Source of the DNA: a virus
IMG/VR virus record: IMGVR_UViG_3300047443_000115
Location: 27,589 to 91,588 of that record
Length of the DNA: 64,000 nucleotides
Strand: one strand, 5' to 3'
Every line of letters begins with the position of its first letter. The first letter of the stretch is position 1. The notes beneath the pieces were generated by a model. The model did not search any database. It was not told the DNA's origin and worked only from the letters and a program-made list of their open reading frames with translations. A program made the translations under genes and the position numbers. Shown here one piece after another: positions 55,795-63,613 of the stretch.

Positions 55795-55976
55795 TGCTCC
55801 TCCTGGATGAAGTAGCCGTTGGGGTCGATGTGCTGGAGGGGCAGGCCTCGGGCGGCGGCGAGTGCGATGCGGCAGTCGGCGAGGCTGGTCTCCTGGTCGG
55901 CGAGGTCCACGGGGTCGGCGCCGAGCGGGGTCGCGGTGAACGCGAGGCGGAGGCGGGCCGTCTGGAGGAGGGTCAC
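55791..55976 (-). CDS. Small protein, unknown function
   Basis: 61 residues, GTG overlapping the previous stop. LLQTARLRLAFTATPLGADP and DLADQETSLADCRIALAAAR. Unknown. Confidence 0.5.
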   Translation of the reverse strand: MTLLQTARLRLAFTATPLGADPVDLADQETSLADCRIALAAARGLPLQHIDPNGYFIQEEQ

Positions 55977-56308
55977 GGCTGTTCCTTGCGGATCTGGCTG
56001 GGGATGCCGAGCGAGCGGCGGAGGTCGTAGTCGGCGAGCCCCTCGACGTAGCCCGCCGCCTGGCTGGCCCTGAAGTCGCGGTCGGCCTGCTGCGGGTCGA
56101 GAGCGGCGATACGGGCGCCCGGGGCCTTCGGGTCGTCGAGCCACGGGAGGGCGGTGCGCGCAGTGTCGGGCGCCATCCCGGCGGGGCCGGTGGGCTTGGC
56201 GCCGGTGATGACGTCCGGGCCGGGGGTCTGGCCGGCCCAGAGGGCGAAGAACATGCAGGCGGCGGCGAACAGGAGGATGGCCAGCGATGCGGCGGCCAGG
56301 GTGCTCAC
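55973..56308 (-). CDS. N-terminally anchored protein
   Basis: 111 residues. STLAAASLAILLFAAACMFFALW is a membrane helix or signal; the rest is a short acidic domain on one side of the membrane. Unknown. Confidence 0.6.
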   Translation of the reverse strand: MSTLAAASLAILLFAAACMFFALWAGQTPGPDVITGAKPTGPAGMAPDTARTALPWLDDPKAPGARIAALDPQQADRDFRASQAAGYVEGLADYDLRRSLGIPSQIRKEQP

Positions 56309-56670
56309 GCGGCACCGCCTGCGGTTTCGCAGCCGTTGCACTCGGCGCGCATCAGGTCGTCGGTCAGAGCCAGCACCGGGCCACCGTGAACGGTGGCGGG
56401 CAGGTACTCGCGGAACCGGGCGATGACGGCGGGGGCCTGGCTGTCCGCGCTGGTGGCGGCGTCGTGCAGCAGCTCGGCCACGGCCTTGCGGAGCGCGGCC
56501 AACTCGGCGGCGGGCTCCTCCGGGGCGCTGATGGCCAGGGTCGCGAAGACCTGCGCCTCGGCGATCCTGCGGTCCGCCATCGGGTTGTGACCCTCGAAGG
56601 TGGTCTCCGGACTAGCGTCGGCATCGACGAGCCGCTGCTCGGCCTTGAGGCGGTATTCGGCGGCGTTCAT
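56305..56670 (-). CDS. Small helical protein, unknown function
   Basis: 121 residues. AAEYRLKAEQRLVDADASPE and MADRRIAEAQVFATLAISAP resemble actinobacterial plasmid proteins carrying a similar start; end has CNGCETAGG. Unknown role. Confidence 0.6.
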   Translation of the reverse strand: MNAAEYRLKAEQRLVDADASPETTFEGHNPMADRRIAEAQVFATLAISAPEEPAAELAALRKAVAELLHDAATSADSQAPAVIARFREYLPATVHGGPVLALTDDLMRAECNGCETAGGAA

Positions 56671-56867
56671 CAGCCCTCCTCGGGCGGGTTGGGGATGAGG
56701 CCGAGTGCGGCCATGAGTTCGAGGTCCGCCAGTGACAGCGGCTCAAGCTGCCGTCCGGCTAGGCCGAGCGCGTGGAGCAGCTCCGCGCCCACCGCGTTCC
56801 GCACCCTGGGCGGTGCGTCCGGGAGTTCCAGCAGGGTTTCCGCCAGAGCGGCGGTCGCGGAGGTCAT
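56670..56867 (-). CDS. Very small helical protein
   Basis: 65 residues. Helical throughout (ATAALAETLLELPDAPPRVR, GAELLHALGLAG). TGATG and ATGA overlaps to neighbours. Unknown. Confidence 0.5.
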   Translation of the reverse strand: MTSATAALAETLLELPDAPPRVRNAVGAELLHALGLAGRQLEPLSLADLELMAALGLIPNPPEEG

Positions 56868-57205
56868 GCCGCACCACTCAGGACCAGCGCCTCGCGGTGC
56901 TCCGCCAGCGCCACCCGGACCGCCGTGACACCCAGCGCGTAACCCAGGGCCTCCAGTTCGTCCCGCCGCCACACCTCCGCCTCGTACTGGTCGCGGGGCT
57001 CGACGTCGTGGTCGGCGAACTCGCGGAGTTCCTCCGCGCGCTCGTCGAGGGTCTCCATGTCCCGGCCCCACGCCGCATCCATGACGGCCTGCTGGTGGGC
57101 GTTCCGCAGCGCCGGGAAGCCGTCGGGGTCGAACTCGGCCACGCGGTGCAGGGCGTCGAACGCCGGGTCCGTGGTGGGGAGGGTCATCAGCCAGAAGGTG
57201 CTCAC
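56864..57205 (-). CDS. Small acidic protein, unknown function
   Basis: 113 residues, GTG start. STFWLMTLPTTDPAFDALHR and a long acidic helix (ETLDERAEELREFADHDVEP). No family recognised. Confidence 0.55.
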   Translation of the reverse strand: MSTFWLMTLPTTDPAFDALHRVAEFDPDGFPALRNAHQQAVMDAAWGRDMETLDERAEELREFADHDVEPRDQYEAEVWRRDELEALGYALGVTAVRVALAEHREALVLSGAA

Positions 57206-58011
57206 GCCGCACCGCCCTCGACCGCGTCGGCGAGGACAGCGCCCGCCAGCTGGGCGTCGGCGAGTTCCAGCACCGGCTGAGGCGTGGCGAGTTTCCGCAG
57301 GCCGTAGCGGGTGACCTTGTCGTAGCGGCGGATGCCCCAGAGGATCGCGTGGCAGGCCCACAGGAATGACCGCTCGTAGTCGCGGAAGCCGAACTCCCAC
57401 GTCTCGCCGAAATCGAAGCCCTTGAAGTCGAAGGACTCCAGCAGGTCGCGGGCCTCGCGCTCGTCCGGCAGTTCCCTGTTGAGGATCTCCGCGCGGACCG
57501 CCTTGCCCAGCCCCCGGGGGGCGTCGCCACACTGGACTGCACTCACGAACAATTCGGTGACGATCTGCTTGAACAAGTCCTCGGAGTACTCCTTCGCGGA
57601 GTCCCGGTGGCCGTCGAGCTTCTGCACCCAGTAGTACGGGTTGATCCCCCACTGACGGTCGGCCCGGAAGAACGGGAGCATGTCCCGCTCGCGGGTGAAG
57701 GTGTAGGCGTCGCCGTAGTCCCCACGGATGGTGAGGCAGCCGGGCCAGGTGATCAGGTCGAACCAGTACTCGCCGTAGCCGCGCGGGTTGCTGGTGAACC
57801 GCAGATGCCGGTACAGATCGTCGTCGTGCAGGACCGTCATCGCATGCTTGGCGGTGTCGTCGGCGAACCGCTTGGCGATGCGCTGCTCACGGTCCTCGGC
57901 CGTGATGAACGACGCGGGCTTGGCGGGCGACGTGGCGGGGGCGAAGCTCCGCGGGCGGCCGATCAGCGCCGCGCCCTCGGCCGCTGTCAGCAGCGTGGTG
58001 TTCTCGGTCAT
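57202..58011 (-). CDS. Early protein of unknown function, tandem paralog A
   Basis: 269 residues. Shares with the following gene: H-D-[DE]-x-LYRHL, FDLITWP, a Gly-Asp-x-Tyr/Phe beta motif, GINPxYW, EYSEDLFK, GFRDYERSF...ACHAI-x-WG-[IV]. These look like a conserved fold rather than short repeats. Paralog A has an extra 40-residue N-terminus and C-terminal tail. No function known; the pair is probably an early anti-host or DNA-metabolism protein. Confidence 0.65.
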   Translation of the reverse strand: MTENTTLLTAAEGAALIGRPRSFAPATSPAKPASFITAEDREQRIAKRFADDTAKHAMTVLHDDDLYRHLRFTSNPRGYGEYWFDLITWPGCLTIRGDYGDAYTFTRERDMLPFFRADRQWGINPYYWVQKLDGHRDSAKEYSEDLFKQIVTELFVSAVQCGDAPRGLGKAVRAEILNRELPDEREARDLLESFDFKGFDFGETWEFGFRDYERSFLWACHAILWGIRRYDKVTRYGLRKLATPQPVLELADAQLAGAVLADAVEGGAA

Positions 58012-58652
58012 GAGGCCACCGCCTCAGCCGACGCAGACGCGGCCTTCACGGCGTTGTACTGGTCGACGCCCCACGCGATGGCGTGGCAGGCGAAGAGGAA
58101 CTCCCACGAGTAGTCGATCAGCCGCCACTCGTCCGTGTAGCGGAAGGACCACGCCTCACCGAACTGCCCCTCGGGCAGGTACTCGAAGTCAGCCAGCGCT
58201 TCGCGGGCGGTCTCCTCGTACTCGGTGTTGTACTTGGCGTAGAAGCCTTCGACACTTTCCTGCCAGGCAGCGGTGACGCCGGGAAAGAACTCCTCGGCCG
58301 CCTTGAGCTCCTTGGCGACCCGCTCCTTGAACAACTCCTCGGAGTAGCCCTTGATGTCACCCCGACCGGCAGTGACCTTCTCCTGCCAGTAGCCGGGGTT
58401 GATGCCTTCACTGCCGGTCTCGCGGAACAGATCGAACATGTCCCGCGTCGGGTGGATGGCGAACGCGAAGCTGAAGCCGTCGCCGCGCAGCATCAGGTTG
58501 TGCGGCCACGTGATCAGGTCGAAGCGGTAGAAGCTGCCATTCGGGTCCGTGCACGCGAGGTGCCGGTACAGGCCTTCGTCGTGGAGGATCACCATCTCGT
58601 GGCCGGGTGTCTCGCGCTTGAACCTGGCGGCGGATTCCGGGTACTCGGTCAT
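58008..58652 (-). CDS. Early protein of unknown function, tandem paralog B
   Basis: 214 residues. HDEGLYRHLACTD, FDLITWPHNLMLRGDGFSFA, GINPGYWQEKV, GYSEELFKERV and LFACHAIAWGVDQYN align with paralog A over most of their length. Overlaps it as ATGA. Tandem duplication followed by divergence. Confidence 0.65.
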   Translation of the reverse strand: MTEYPESAARFKRETPGHEMVILHDEGLYRHLACTDPNGSFYRFDLITWPHNLMLRGDGFSFAFAIHPTRDMFDLFRETGSEGINPGYWQEKVTAGRGDIKGYSEELFKERVAKELKAAEEFFPGVTAAWQESVEGFYAKYNTEYEETAREALADFEYLPEGQFGEAWSFRYTDEWRLIDYSWEFLFACHAIAWGVDQYNAVKAASASAEAVAS

Positions 58653-58867
58653 GCGGTCACCTCTTCGGTCTTGGGGTGGGCGACGCCCGGCAGCGGGAAG
58701 GCGGTGTCCGCGTCCGCGTCGAGGAAGGCGTGGGCGGTCTCCGGGTGGTGGTTGGCCAGGAGGGCCACCCGGAGCGCCTCCAGCTCGGCGGCCAGGCGCG
58801 TCGGGCGGGTCCGAATCGGGTGCAGCACCGGGTATGCGCGGCGGCGCAGAGACTCAATGACGGTCAC
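58649..58867 (-). CDS. Very small protein, unknown function
   Basis: 72 residues. RRRAYPVLHPIRTRPTRLAA basic start, then helical (ELEALRVALLANHHPETAHA). GTG start overlapping the upstream stop. Unknown. Confidence 0.5.
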   Translation of the reverse strand: MTVIESLRRRAYPVLHPIRTRPTRLAAELEALRVALLANHHPETAHAFLDADADTAFPLPGVAHPKTEEVTA

Positions 58868-59271
58868 GACGCACCACCCATCGCGTGCCGCAGGTTGGCG
58901 ATCATCAGGCGGGCGACGTTCGGGGTATTCGGGTCGTCCTTCGCGGCGTCCTCGAACTCCTCGACCTCCTCGGTCACGCGGCGCTCGAACTCGCGCAGGC
59001 GGTCGACCTCGGCCAGCAGCTCCGGGACGGCCTCATGCGCGTCGGCCAGGAACACCGCCACCGGGTCCGCCCAGTCGGGGAACGTCGCGATGACCGTTTC
59101 CTCGGCGGTCGCGTCCGGCAGGAACACCTCGGACCGATCCCGGCTGTCATCCGTCGATGTGACGTTCCGGACTCGCCAGCCACCGGCCAGCCAGTCACCC
59201 AGCAACGTGCTGCGGATCTCCGCCAGACGCTCCGGCGACAGGGGGACGGGGGTGAGGTCGGGGGCGGTCAT
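58864..59271 (-). CDS. Small acidic protein, unknown function
   Basis: 135 residues. TPVPLSPERLAEIRSTLLGD, then beta and an acidic helix (LREFERRVTEEVEEFEDAAK). Resembles short helical proteins of actinophage early regions. Unknown. Confidence 0.55.
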   Translation of the reverse strand: MTAPDLTPVPLSPERLAEIRSTLLGDWLAGGWRVRNVTSTDDSRDRSEVFLPDATAEETVIATFPDWADPVAVFLADAHEAVPELLAEVDRLREFERRVTEEVEEFEDAAKDDPNTPNVARLMIANLRHAMGGAS

Positions 59272-60173
59272 GCGAGGTCACCCCCGGCGGTACCGGTGGG
59301 GAACTGCACGATGTGCGCGCCAGGGATCGCCGGCCGGTTCCGCGACGGCAGACCGTCACGCTCCAGAGCGGCCACCAGGTCCAACTCGGCCTCGCCCGGG
59401 ATGACCAGCGTCTGCTGACGGCGCACCCCGCCCTTGTCGAGCTTCGGCGCGAGGTAGAAGTAACGCTTCCCCTTCGCCGTGGGGTGCGCGTGCTCCGAGC
59501 CGTCCTTCCACTCCTGCTTCCGCTCGTCCCAGCGGGTGTTGCGCTGGTCGATCAGATAGTCCTTGCGGTACAGGTGCTCGAAGAACCCGCGCTCGCTGAC
59601 CTGCGGGAAGTGCTGCTTGTGGAACACCGTGGGCGTGATCCCCGGGTTCGCCCCGTACTGGTCGGCGACGCGGGCCTTCGGCGACAGCTTCTGGTTCGTC
59701 GCCACGAGCTCGGTGTTCTCGGCCCGCACGTCCTCCAACTCCCGGGCCTGACGGGCCGCGAGCTCCAGAGCGCCGGCGAAGGTTGACGGGACCATGAACT
59801 GCTGGGACTGCATGACCTCGGCCTCACGGGTGCGCACCGCGAAGTAGGTGAGGGCGGCGGCGATCTCGGGCTTGTGAGAGTCTCCGCGCATCGCCACGAG
59901 GTAGGCCCCGTATCGGGACAGCTCGTAGTCGTTGCCCGTGCGCCCCTTCTGACCTGCGTTTTTCCTGGTAGCAGGAAAATTGGCGTCGATGTTGATGCCA
60001 GCAAAGCGGGCGGCGGTCATGGCCTGGTCGATGACGCGGGCGAAGTTCTCCCACTTGCTGTAGCCCAGGAAGGGCTGCAACTCGCGGGCGATCCAGTACT
60101 CGGAGCCGTCCTCGCGGAGTCGGCGGATGGTGTCGAACGGGGACTGCCCGTCCGGTGCGATCATGGGGAGCAC
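59268..60173 (-). CDS. Phage antirepressor (Bro-N / DinD-like)
   Basis: 301 residues. N-terminal Bro-N domain: FDTIRRLREDGSEYWIARELQPFLGY, WENFARVIDQAMTAARFAGI and YELSRYGAYLVAMRGDSHKP are very characteristic, close to DinD/P22 antirepressor type. Central coiled coil (ALELAARQARELEDVRAENT) and a C-terminal domain as in KilA-C-type proteins. GTG with GGAGGGGG 4-7 bp before it. Would inactivate the repressor during induction. Confidence 0.85.
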   Translation of the reverse strand: MLPMIAPDGQSPFDTIRRLREDGSEYWIARELQPFLGYSKWENFARVIDQAMTAARFAGINIDANFPATRKNAGQKGRTGNDYELSRYGAYLVAMRGDSHKPEIAAALTYFAVRTREAEVMQSQQFMVPSTFAGALELAARQARELEDVRAENTELVATNQKLSPKARVADQYGANPGITPTVFHKQHFPQVSERGFFEHLYRKDYLIDQRNTRWDERKQEWKDGSEHAHPTAKGKRYFYLAPKLDKGGVRRQQTLVIPGEAELDLVAALERDGLPSRNRPAIPGAHIVQFPTGTAGGDLA

Positions 60174-60267
60174 GTAGCCCCCTCCTTTCGCTTCACGGTG
60201 GTTCGGGAGGTGTTGCGTAGGCCCCTGCTGCCGGAGGTGAGATTCCGGCGGTGGGGGCCGAAGCCGT

Positions 60268-60567
60268 CTAGCGGCCGGCGGAAACGGGCTGGCGGCGGGC
60301 GCGGCGCTGCTGGGTGGGGACCAGTGGCTCGGGCTCGGGCTCGACGGGCTTCGGCGCCGTGGCGGCTGCGTAGCGCTCGTCGAGGTAGGCGTCGATGTCG
60401 GCGATGCGGTAGGCCAGCTTTCGGCCGAACTCGACGCCTATCGGGCCGACGCCCCTCTGGCGCCACTTGTAGAGGGTGGTCTTGCCCTGGCCGAGGCGGT
60501 TGGCGGCCTCCTCAAGCCACACGTAGCCGGCCGGGGGCGGCGGCTGGACCTTGGGCGTGCGGGGCAT
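60268..60567 (-). CDS. Excisionase-like HTH protein
   Basis: 99 residues. YVWLEEAANRLGQGKTTLYKWRQRGVGP, then EFGRKLAYRIADIDAYLDER, typical Xis/MerR-type helix-turn-helix with wing. Next to the immunity switch, 1.7 kb from the integrase; the likeliest directionality factor of three Xis-like proteins here. Confidence 0.75.
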   Translation of the reverse strand: MPRTPKVQPPPPAGYVWLEEAANRLGQGKTTLYKWRQRGVGPIGVEFGRKLAYRIADIDAYLDERYAAATAPKPVEPEPEPLVPTQQRRARRQPVSAGR

Positions 60568-60572
60568 TTTGG

Positions 60573-60905
60573 TTACTCCTTGTCGGTGGGGGGTTGTCGT
60601 GTGGACGGATCGTCCCGTTCTGGAGACGACGGGGGCGCGAAAAGAGGGTTGATAGTGACCCCGAGCGTCTCCACGATGGCGATTACTTCGTCCACGTCAG
60701 CGGTTTTCTGTCGTCCACTGAGGAGTCCGCCGATGAGGCCGGGCTTGCAGCCGCTCGCTTCAGCCAGGGTTCGGACGGAGTAGGGGGCTCCCCTTCCGGG
60801 GTGGTCCATGACCCACCTGAGGATCTTTCGATCACGTAGGGCGTAGCGGCGGCTCAATTGATCTCCAGTGATACAGAGTGCCTTTGACTGAGACCAGTTA
60901 AGCAT
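60573..60905 (-). CDS. Cro-like XRE regulator
   Basis: 110 residues. VRTLAEASGCKPGLIGGLLSGRQKTADVDEVIAIVETLGV is an XRE helix-turn-helix. Divergent from the repressor; first gene of the leftward lytic unit. A palindrome ends 4 bp before its ATG and another copy lies within its 3' end. Confidence 0.75.
   Translation of the reverse strand: MLNWSQSKALCITGDQLSRRYALRDRKILRWVMDHPGRGAPYSVRTLAEASGCKPGLIGGLLSGRQKTADVDEVIAIVETLGVTINPLFAPPSSPERDDPSTRQPPTDKE
60601..60617. promoter_or_regulatory. Immunity operator copy 3 (in the cro-like gene)
   Basis: GTGGACGGATCGTCCCG, two mismatches from the palindrome pattern GTNGACGNNNCGTCNAC. Confidence 0.5.
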
Positions 60906-60908
60906 GTC

Positions 60909-60925
60909 GTGGACGAATCGTCCAC
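60909..60925. promoter_or_regulatory. Immunity operator copy 1
   Basis: GTGGACGAATCGTCCAC, perfect 8-bp arms around one base. Covers the ribosome-binding region of the cro-like gene, whose own Shine-Dalgarno sequence is poor. Confidence 0.75.
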
Positions 60926-60984
60926 AGAACAGGACGGCCGAATCCTGAGTTTCGGCACGCTTCTCGGGTGGATAGCATGGATCT

Positions 60985-61001
60985 GTAGACGATCCGTCTA
61001 C
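60985..61001. promoter_or_regulatory. Immunity operator copy 2
   Basis: GTAGACGATCCGTCTAC, near-perfect palindrome related to copy 1, 76 bp from it and 99 bp before the repressor gene. Confidence 0.75.
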
Positions 61002-61099
61002 GATCCAGGATGGTTGTACGGCCTGACGTGGGACTTTCCAGGATCTTGCGGGCATCGATAGAGACAGTCGGTATTGATGTGAACCGAGAGGAAGAGGAC

Positions 61100-61525
61100 A
61101 TGACGGCTCCGGCCCCCACCCCGGACCTCGCCGCGACCGAACCCTCCCCCGTGGGCGCACTGTCCGCGCTCATCCAAGCGGCGAACGACGCCGGGCTCTC
61201 CTATCAGCGCATGGCCGACCAGGCGATCGACCCGGAGACCCGCACGCAGGTGTCCAAGCAGTACCTGCAGAAGCTCGTCAAGACTCCCCCCTTCAATCCC
61301 CCGACCGCCCCGCAACTCAATGCGATCGCCGCCGCACTCCGCACGTCGGAGCGCCGAGTGAAGGCGGCTGCCGCCGCCCAGTGGCTGGAGTACGAGGCCA
61401 CGGAACTCGCGGGCTACGGAGAAGAAGTGCGCATCATCGTCGCCCATCTCGCCGGGAAGCCGCCGGCCGAGGTGCGCCGCTGGCGGAGGATGATCGAGGC
61501 GTCCGAACAGGACGACGACGAGTAG
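61100..61525 (+). CDS. Immunity repressor (XRE-like)
   Basis: 141 residues. ALSALIQAANDAGLSYQRMA, then DPETRTQVSKQYLQKLVKTP and APQLNAIAAALRTSERRVKA, a helix-turn-helix of the type found in Streptomyces phage repressors and host XRE regulators. Acidic C-terminal helix. GAGAGGAAGAGG before the ATG. Divergent from the cro-like gene across the operators, so the presumed lysogeny repressor. No peptidase motif is seen. Confidence 0.75.
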   Translation: MTAPAPTPDLAATEPSPVGALSALIQAANDAGLSYQRMADQAIDPETRTQVSKQYLQKLVKTPPFNPPTAPQLNAIAAALRTSERRVKAAAAAQWLEYEATELAGYGEEVRIIVAHLAGKPPAEVRRWRRMIEASEQDDDE

Positions 61526-61708
61526 ACCGCTCCTGACATCAAGTGCACCTCGCGTGACGTGTTCTGACGCACTATCATCAGATTCCCCCAAATGGCCGGT
61601 TGTGACCCGGATGGGTGAGGAGTAAATTCCGCCATCACGCGCCGCGCACAAAACGTTCACCTGAGTGATCGTTCCTGCGGTGACTGGTTCATGCACAGGG
61701 GGCAACAC

Positions 61709-62287
61709 ATGCTTGAAGGTCTCTTCCAGTTGGCCGACCTCGACAGCGAGGAGCCCGTGCGTATGAGTGAGCGCCGAGGCAACATCACTGTCGATCTCGC
61801 CCGGACGCTCTACACCGCAAAGGGCAGGGACGGGCTGAACGGCGCCGTCAAGGAAATGCTGGAGAGCGGCAAGTGGTACCAGCTCTGGCGCGGCGAGATC
61901 GTCTCGATGCAGTCGTCCACGACGCCACGGCCTGCCAGCGCCCCCGAACTAGTTGCCGCGCAGGAGGGTCCCCGCGAGTTGCCCAAGGGCGAACCAAAGA
62001 TCATAGTGCGGTACGTCCTCGACGAACTCCTCGACGACGGAGAGGTCCGACTCGGGCAGGACCGCGGCCTCGTCGTCTTCTCACTGTCTCCGACCTGCTT
62101 CACGCCCGAGGGCCTGGCATGTGACGCTGTCGGTGCCCTCACGGCAGCCGCGCAGGGAATAGTGGAAGGCGGGCAGTGGATCCAGGTCTGGGACGGCGAA
62201 ATCATCACCATGTACGACGGCGAAGATGGGGGCGGCACGGATGGCCGGATACATCGAGGACCGCTGGTACCGGAAGGGTCCGCCTGA
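61709..62287 (+). CDS. Internally duplicated protein upstream of the integrase
   Basis: 192 residues, AGGGGG 6 bp before the ATG (an earlier in-frame ATG at 61691 is weaker). Two copies of one ~70-residue unit: first ends ESGKWYQLWRGEIVSMQ, second EGGQWIQVWDGEIITMY. Each begins with a DLA/SLS strand and FT-x-(E/K)-G helix. Ends 46 bp inside the integrase gene, so translation is coupled. Function unknown. Confidence 0.6.
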   Translation: MLEGLFQLADLDSEEPVRMSERRGNITVDLARTLYTAKGRDGLNGAVKEMLESGKWYQLWRGEIVSMQSSTTPRPASAPELVAAQEGPRELPKGEPKIIVRYVLDELLDDGEVRLGQDRGLVVFSLSPTCFTPEGLACDAVGALTAAAQGIVEGGQWIQVWDGEIITMYDGEDGGGTDGRIHRGPLVPEGSA

Positions 62288-63536
62288 CCCCGAAACCGGT
62301 AAGCCCACCCGCGAAGAGACCGACCTGCACGGCGTAGGAATGCGGTACAAGGTCGCAGGCATCCCGGGCGTCCGTGCGCGGTCCTTCCCCGAGAAGCGGC
62401 TCAAGGACGCTCGGGCATGGCTTGCTGACGCACAGAGCAAGAGCCGCGCGGGAGAGTTCATCGATCCGCGCCGCGGGCAGATCCTGCTGGTCGACTACAT
62501 CGAGCAGCACTGGTGGCCGACGATGACCGGCGACCCGGCAACGCTGGAGACCATCGCGAACCGGGTTTGGGGTCACATCGTTCCGCGCCTGGGCCAGTTG
62601 TCGCTGAATGCCATCAAGGTGGAGCAGCTACGGCGGTGGCTCAAGGATGTTGAGGCGGACATCGGCCCGAGCACCATCAACGCCGTGTGGGGCTACCTGT
62701 CGGTGATCCTCACCGCCGCAGTTGAGGGCGAGCGCATTCCGCGCAACTACTGCAAGTCCTCCAGCGTGAAGCCACCTGCGGTGCCTGAGCGCAAGGCCCG
62801 CGCCTGGACCAGGGAGCGTGTGTTCGCGGTACGGGAGGCCATCGACCCGCGGTACCGCCTCATGGTCGACCTCGGAGTCGGCGCCGGCCTGCGCCAGGGG
62901 GAGATGCTCGGCCTGTCCGTCGATGACATCGACACCCACGCGGGTGTGATCCGTATCCGGCGCCAGGTCCGCAAGGTGGACAACAAGCTGGTCTTCGCTC
63001 CACCCAAGCGCGGCAAGAGCCGTGTTGTGCCCTTGTCGCAGCACCTTCACGCCCTTATCAGCGCGCACATGGAGGCGCGTCCGCCCAAGAAAGTGGAGTT
63101 GCCCTGGATCAACTCGGCGGACCCTGAGACGGACAAGCAGATCAAGGACTGGGCGCCGCAGACGCACGAGCTGATCCTCACCAGCCCGTGGGGGAAGGCG
63201 ATCCGGCGGGACAGCTGGAACCGGCTGGTGTGGAAGGAGGCATTGGTCGGGGCCGGCGTCATACCGCCGCCCATGACGCGCAAACAGCCCGTCAGGGGCA
63301 CGAACAAGTTCCGGACGGTGAAGAGTTATGCGGAGAGCCGCCAGGACGGTCTGCATGCCACCCGGCACACGTTCGTGAGCCAGCTGCTGGGCGCCGGGAC
63401 GTCGATCGTGGCAGTATCGAACTACGTGGGCCACAAGGATCCGTCGATCACGCTCCGGATCTACGCGCACATGATGCCCGAGTCGGATGAGCGCGGGCGG
63501 GCCGCGATTGATGCCTGGTTCGAAGGCGAATCCTAA
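62241..63536 (+). CDS. int: Tyrosine integrase
   Basis: 431 residues. An N-terminal arm-binding domain with YRKGPPDPETGKPTR, a core-binding SAM-like domain (TLETIANRVWGHIVPRLGQL), and catalytic R218 (GLRQGEM), K in PPKRGKSR, H372-x2-R375 (HATRH), H398 (GHKDPSITLRIY) and Y408. All residues present. Carries out integration into the host chromosome; excision would need one of the Xis-like proteins. MAGYIEDRW is the preferred start. Confidence 0.93.
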   Translation: MAGYIEDRWYRKGPPDPETGKPTREETDLHGVGMRYKVAGIPGVRARSFPEKRLKDARAWLADAQSKSRAGEFIDPRRGQILLVDYIEQHWWPTMTGDPATLETIANRVWGHIVPRLGQLSLNAIKVEQLRRWLKDVEADIGPSTINAVWGYLSVILTAAVEGERIPRNYCKSSSVKPPAVPERKARAWTRERVFAVREAIDPRYRLMVDLGVGAGLRQGEMLGLSVDDIDTHAGVIRIRRQVRKVDNKLVFAPPKRGKSRVVPLSQHLHALISAHMEARPPKKVELPWINSADPETDKQIKDWAPQTHELILTSPWGKAIRRDSWNRLVWKEALVGAGVIPPPMTRKQPVRGTNKFRTVKSYAESRQDGLHATRHTFVSQLLGAGTSIVAVSNYVGHKDPSITLRIYAHMMPESDERGRAAIDAWFEGES

Positions 63537-63580
63537 AAGATCTCCCCATCCGCTCCCTGGCTGTAATGGATCAAGCAAAT

Positions 63581-63613
63581 CGGGCCCCTTCCCGGCACTC
63601 CGGGAGGGGCCCG
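63581..63613. terminator. Terminator of the integrase unit
   Basis: CGGGCCCCTTCCCGG / CCGGGAGGGGCCCG, about 14 bp with a 4-base loop and one unpaired T in the left arm, 45 bp past the int stop. No U-tract but very stable. Confidence 0.75.
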
